A stretch of DNA of 8,645 nucleotides from Candidatus Eiseniibacteriota bacterium (GTDB lineage: Bacteria; Eisenbacteria; RBG-16-71-46): positions 1-8,645 of the forward strand of contig VBPB01000226.1 of assembly GCA_005893365.1 (NCBI GenBank), written 5' to 3'. Numbering within the stretch: position 1 is the stretch's first letter; every line of letters begins with the position of its first letter. The translations under genes and the position numbers were made by a program. The notes under the pieces were generated by a model. It was not told the DNA's origin, made no database searches, and worked only from the letters and a program-made list of their open reading frames with translations. Positions 6,367 to 8,645 of this stretch are shown one piece after another.

Positions 6367-7605
6367 ATGACGATCGAGCAAGGCACGGAAGGACTTGCCG
6401 TCCGGCTCCGGTCCGGCGGCCCCGGGCGCTATGTCGGCGGCCTGTTCCTGGCGCTCTGGCTGTGCGGCTGGGCCGTCGGCGAGACCGTGGCCCTGTGGAT
6501 CCTGGTCCGCGGGGCCTGGTCGCTGTTGACCGGCGTGTCCCCCGGTCCCGGCCGCGCGCCACTCCATCTGGGCCCGGCCGTGCCGGTCGGAGCATTCCTG
6601 GTGCTGTGGCTGACGCTGTGGACGGTCGGTGGCGTCGCCGCGATCGCGAACCTGCTCAAGCTGCTCTGGGGCGAGGATCGGATCGAGGTCGCCTCGGGCC
6701 GCCTCACCGTGACCTGGGCGCGTGGCCCGTTCCGCTCGGGGCGCGCCTTCGAGCGCGACGCGATCCGCCGGATCGAGCTGGCGGGCCGCGACGATCATCT
6801 GTCCCTCGCCATGGCCCGCGAGCGCGTCGTGCTCTCGGGCCTCGGGAGCCGCAGCGAGCGGATCGCGGGGGCCGGGGTGCTGCGGGCGGCACTCGGCGTC
6901 AGCGAGGACCCGCCGGCCGCCACGGCCGGGGTCCCGCCACCATGGGAGGAGATCATCACGCCCGAAGGCGAGCGCGCGCTGGTCTTGAGCCCCGCCACCC
7001 GCCGGCAGCAGGCCCGGGCCGCGGGCGTGGGGACGCTGCTCCTCGCCGCCTCGACCTTCACGCTGGCCTGGGAGTCGGTGCGCCAGCCCGGTCTCATCGT
7101 CCCCGGATGCATCCTCTCGGCACTCACCGCCGGACTCGGGGCCGCGGCCCTGTGGCTGGCGCGCGGGCGCTGGGAGTGGCGCCTGGGCAGCGGCCGCCTG
7201 ACGCTGCGCCGGCGCTACGGGCCCTCGGTGCGCGATGTCTTCGGGGCCAAGAGCCTGCTGCTCGAGCGCTCGACCGACGGCGACGGGGACCCGTGGTACG
7301 AGTTGGCGGCCCTCGCCCAGGCGGCGCCGCCGGCCCCCGCGCTGACGGCGGTCCGCTGGCGGTCGGCCCAGTCCAAGGACCGTCGTTGCGTGGCCCGGGT
7401 GATGAACGACCCCGCGACCGTGCGCGAACTCGGCGCGTGGCTCTCCCGCGAGACCGGACTCGCGCTGGAGGACCGCGCCACCCCACAGGCGCGCGCGGTC
7501 GAACTCGCCCAGCTGCGCGCGCTGCTCGAGCAGTCGGGTCGCTTCGGGCGCTGGGCCGCGAAGCTGGTGGACCGGTTGGACCCCGGCCAACGCCGGGCCG
7601 GTTAG
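6367..7605 (+). CDS. Four-helix membrane protein with duplicated PH-like beta domains, function unknown
   Basis: A 412-aa inner-membrane protein I cannot assign to a named family. Hydrophobic segments lie at about 22-50, 70-98, 218-236 and 243-264. Each helix pair is followed by a beta-rich domain resembling bacterial PH (bPH) domains: about 103-178 (IEVASGRLTVTW, GPFRSGRAFERDAIRRIEL) and about 268-345 (WEWRLGSGRLTLRRRYGPS). The halves start alike too (EGLAVRLR near 8-15, GERALVLS near 201-208), so the protein looks like an ancient tandem duplication. The C-terminus (about 347-412) is charged and helical, including AVELAQLRALLEQSGRFG. There is no recognisable catalytic motif. The ATG at 6367 has no Shine-Dalgarno; an ATG at 6362 is followed at once by a stop. 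The gene is divergent from M1 and upstream of the DUF5916 gene, with no overlap to suggest shared function. That it is a real gene is well supported by composition; the role is not. Confidence 0.8.
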   Translation: MTIEQGTEGLAVRLRSGGPGRYVGGLFLALWLCGWAVGETVALWILVRGAWSLLTGVSPGPGRAPLHLGPAVPVGAFLVLWLTLWTVGGVAAIANLLKLLWGEDRIEVASGRLTVTWARGPFRSGRAFERDAIRRIELAGRDDHLSLAMARERVVLSGLGSRSERIAGAGVLRAALGVSEDPPAATAGVPPPWEEIITPEGERALVLSPATRRQQARAAGVGTLLLAASTFTLAWESVRQPGLIVPGCILSALTAGLGAAALWLARGRWEWRLGSGRLTLRRRYGPSVRDVFGAKSLLLERSTDGDGDPWYELAALAQAAPPAPALTAVRWRSAQSKDRRCVARVMNDPATVRELGAWLSRETGLALEDRATPQARAVELAQLRALLEQSGRFGRWAAKLVDRLDPGQRRAG

Positions 7606-7623
7606 GGCGATCCCCCGAAGATC

Positions 7624-7653
7624 CCGGCGGGCCGCGCCGCACCCAGCCGCCGG
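7624..7653 (+). terminator. Weak terminator-like hairpin after the membrane-protein gene
   Basis: CCGGCGG (7624-7630) pairs perfectly with CCGCCGG (7647-7653) around a 16-nt loop, 18 nt after the TAG stop. A second small stem, CCCGGC-CAAC-GCCGGG (7582-7597), overlaps the last codons. Neither is followed by a T-run. The rest of the gap up to 7744 shows no gene and no convincing promoter; TTGCAT at 7671 has no good partner -10. Confidence 0.25.
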
Positions 7654-7744
7654 ATTCCCGCGTTCGTCCGTTGCATCGAGCCCCCGTTCAACCAATGACG
7701 GGCCATCTCTGTCGAATCGTCGTCCTGTTGAGATGACGCAGACG

Positions 7745-7750
7745 AGGAGG
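7745..7750 (+). promoter_or_regulatory. Near-perfect Shine-Dalgarno for the GTG start at 7756
   Basis: GAGGAGGTGGTC (7744-7755) is close to the full anti-16S complement (AAGGAGGTGATC). Its AGGAGG core ends 5 nt before GTG 7756. This selects GTG 7756 over the in-frame GTG at 7750, which lies inside the site. Confidence 0.75.
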
Positions 7751-7755
7751 TGGTC

Positions 7756-8645
7756 GTGGCGACTCCCCGACGTTCCCGGCTCCGGTGGCTGCTCGTTCTC
7801 CTCTCCGCGCTCGCGCCGCTCGGCGCGGCCGAGGCCGCCTCCGTCCCCGCCCCGCCCCACGGGCCGATCCGGGCCTCGCGGGCGACGGGGCCGATGCACT
7901 GCGACGGCGTGCTCGACGAGCCCGCGTGGGCCACCGCCCAGCCGGTCACCGAGTTCTACCAGCAGACCCCGGACCAGGGTGCCGCCATCACCATGCCGGC
8001 CGACTTCCGGGTGCTGTTCGACGACGCCGCGATCTACGTCGGCGCCCGGCTCTACGACGCGCATCCGGAGTCGATCCAGGCCAACCTCGGGCGGCGCGAC
8101 GCCTCGCTGCCGGCCGATCGCATCAGCGTCTATCTGGATCCGTTCCACGACAAGCGCAGCGGCTACGTGTTCGTGGTCAACGCCGCGGGCCACAAGGTGG
8201 ACGGGCTGCTCTACAACGACGGCAATCAGGACCTGACCTGGGACGGCGTCTGGGACGGCCGCGCGCATCGGGACTCGCTCGGCTGGACCGCCGAGATGCG
8301 GATCCCGTTCTCGCAGCTGCGCTTCCAATCCGAGGCCGAGCCGGTGTGGGGGATCAACTTCAAGCGCGTCATCGTGCGCCGCGGCGAGGAATCCCTGGTC
8401 GCCTACACCCCGCTCGGGGCCGCCGGCTTCAACTCGCGCTTCCCCGATCTCGTCGGCCTGGAGGGCATCCGGCCGTCGCGGGCGATCGAGATCTCGCCCT
8501 ACGTGACCGGCAAGGGCTCGTTCCTGCGCCACGCCGCCAACGATCCGTTCAACGACGGCTCGCGCATGAACGGTCGCAGCGGGCTCGACCTGCGCGCCCC
8601 GGTCGGCCGGCGGCTCACGCTCAACGCCACGGTGAACCCGGACTT
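7756..8645 (+). CDS. DUF5916 / CBM9-like envelope protein (3' end outside the window)
   Basis: The first 296 codons of an exported protein, open to the window edge. From GTG 7756 there is a signal peptide (RRSRLR at 5-10, hydrophobic 11-24, cleavage near AEAA/SVP). A carbohydrate-binding family 9-like beta-sandwich follows at about 36-235, with the hallmark DGVLDEPAW (50-58), the phase DRISVYLDPFHD (121-132), WDGVWDG (162-168), GWTAEMRIPFSQLRF (176-190) and WGINFKR (198-204). From about 244 begins the segment leading into the DUF5916 domain, and the last visible residues, LTLNATVNPD, match the NPDF motif of that family. DUF5916 proteins usually continue for several hundred residues into a predicted outer-membrane beta-barrel, so most of this gene lies outside. 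The ligand is unknown; CBM9-like domains in this family need not bind sugar. Gene calling limited to ATG starts and complete frames would miss it. Confidence 0.88.
   Translation, partial: MATPRRSRLRWLLVLLSALAPLGAAEAASVPAPPHGPIRASRATGPMHCDGVLDEPAWATAQPVTEFYQQTPDQGAAITMPADFRVLFDDAAIYVGARLYDAHPESIQANLGRRDASLPADRISVYLDPFHDKRSGYVFVVNAAGHKVDGLLYNDGNQDLTWDGVWDGRAHRDSLGWTAEMRIPFSQLRFQSEAEPVWGINFKRVIVRRGEESLVAYTPLGAAGFNSRFPDLVGLEGIRPSRAIEISPYVTGKGSFLRHAANDPFNDGSRMNGRSGLDLRAPVGRRLTLNATVNPD

Noticed and set aside
6462..7736. A 424-aa plus-strand frame overlapping the membrane-protein gene.
   Set aside because: Arg/Pro/Gly-rich out-of-frame translation. The 6367 frame shows clean membrane helices and beta domains in the same DNA.
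5680..8532. A 950-aa open frame on the minus strand covering the membrane protein, the DUF5916 gene and part of M1.
   Set aside because: It opposes two well-supported plus-strand genes and crosses their intergenic gaps. Its composition is low-complexity Arg/Ala/Gly and no motif is visible.

Overview
The window is about 70% GC. It comes from a Gram-negative-type bacterium rich in secreted proteins. Two neighbouring peptidases end in the same kind of FlgD-like, Ig-fold C-terminal module (…SGVYFVRM…RRLVMLPR and …SGVYWVLL…RKLLVLP). This is typical of secreted proteins in FCB-related, mostly uncultured phyla. With the very high GC it points towards Candidatus Eisenbacteria or a close relative. That placement is inference; there is no rRNA or universal marker here to test it.

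Layout. (1) Positions 1-77 may hold the last 24 codons of a plus-strand gene. It converges on (2) a large minus-strand M36 (fungalysin-type) metallopeptidase at 154-3969, and the two stops flank a long imperfect hairpin (89-141) that could serve both. (3) Upstream of M36, after a 255-bp gap with hairpins and a promoter/operator-like site, lies a minus-strand M1-family aminopeptidase (4225-6272). Its reading frame is broken near 5070, just after the zinc-binding region. (4) A 94-bp divergent gap separates it from a plus-strand 412-aa membrane protein (6367-7605), which looks like a tandem duplication of a two-helix plus PH-like beta-domain unit. (5) After 150 bp comes a plus-strand DUF5916/CBM9-like protein from a GTG at 7756, preceded by a near-perfect Shine-Dalgarno; it runs off the window end.

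How they fit together. M36 (endopeptidase) and M1 (aminopeptidase) are both predicted to be exported, and with matching C-terminal modules they could use one secretion/anchoring route and digest extracellular protein or peptides in sequence. The DUF5916 protein is also an envelope protein, probably with a C-terminal outer-membrane barrel. The duplicated membrane protein has no assigned function. I found no mobile element, CRISPR array, tRNA, rRNA or defence system. The points most worth a second look are the M1 frame break, the internal duplication in the membrane protein, and the symmetric hairpin between the convergent genes. I do not see a convincing new multi-gene system.
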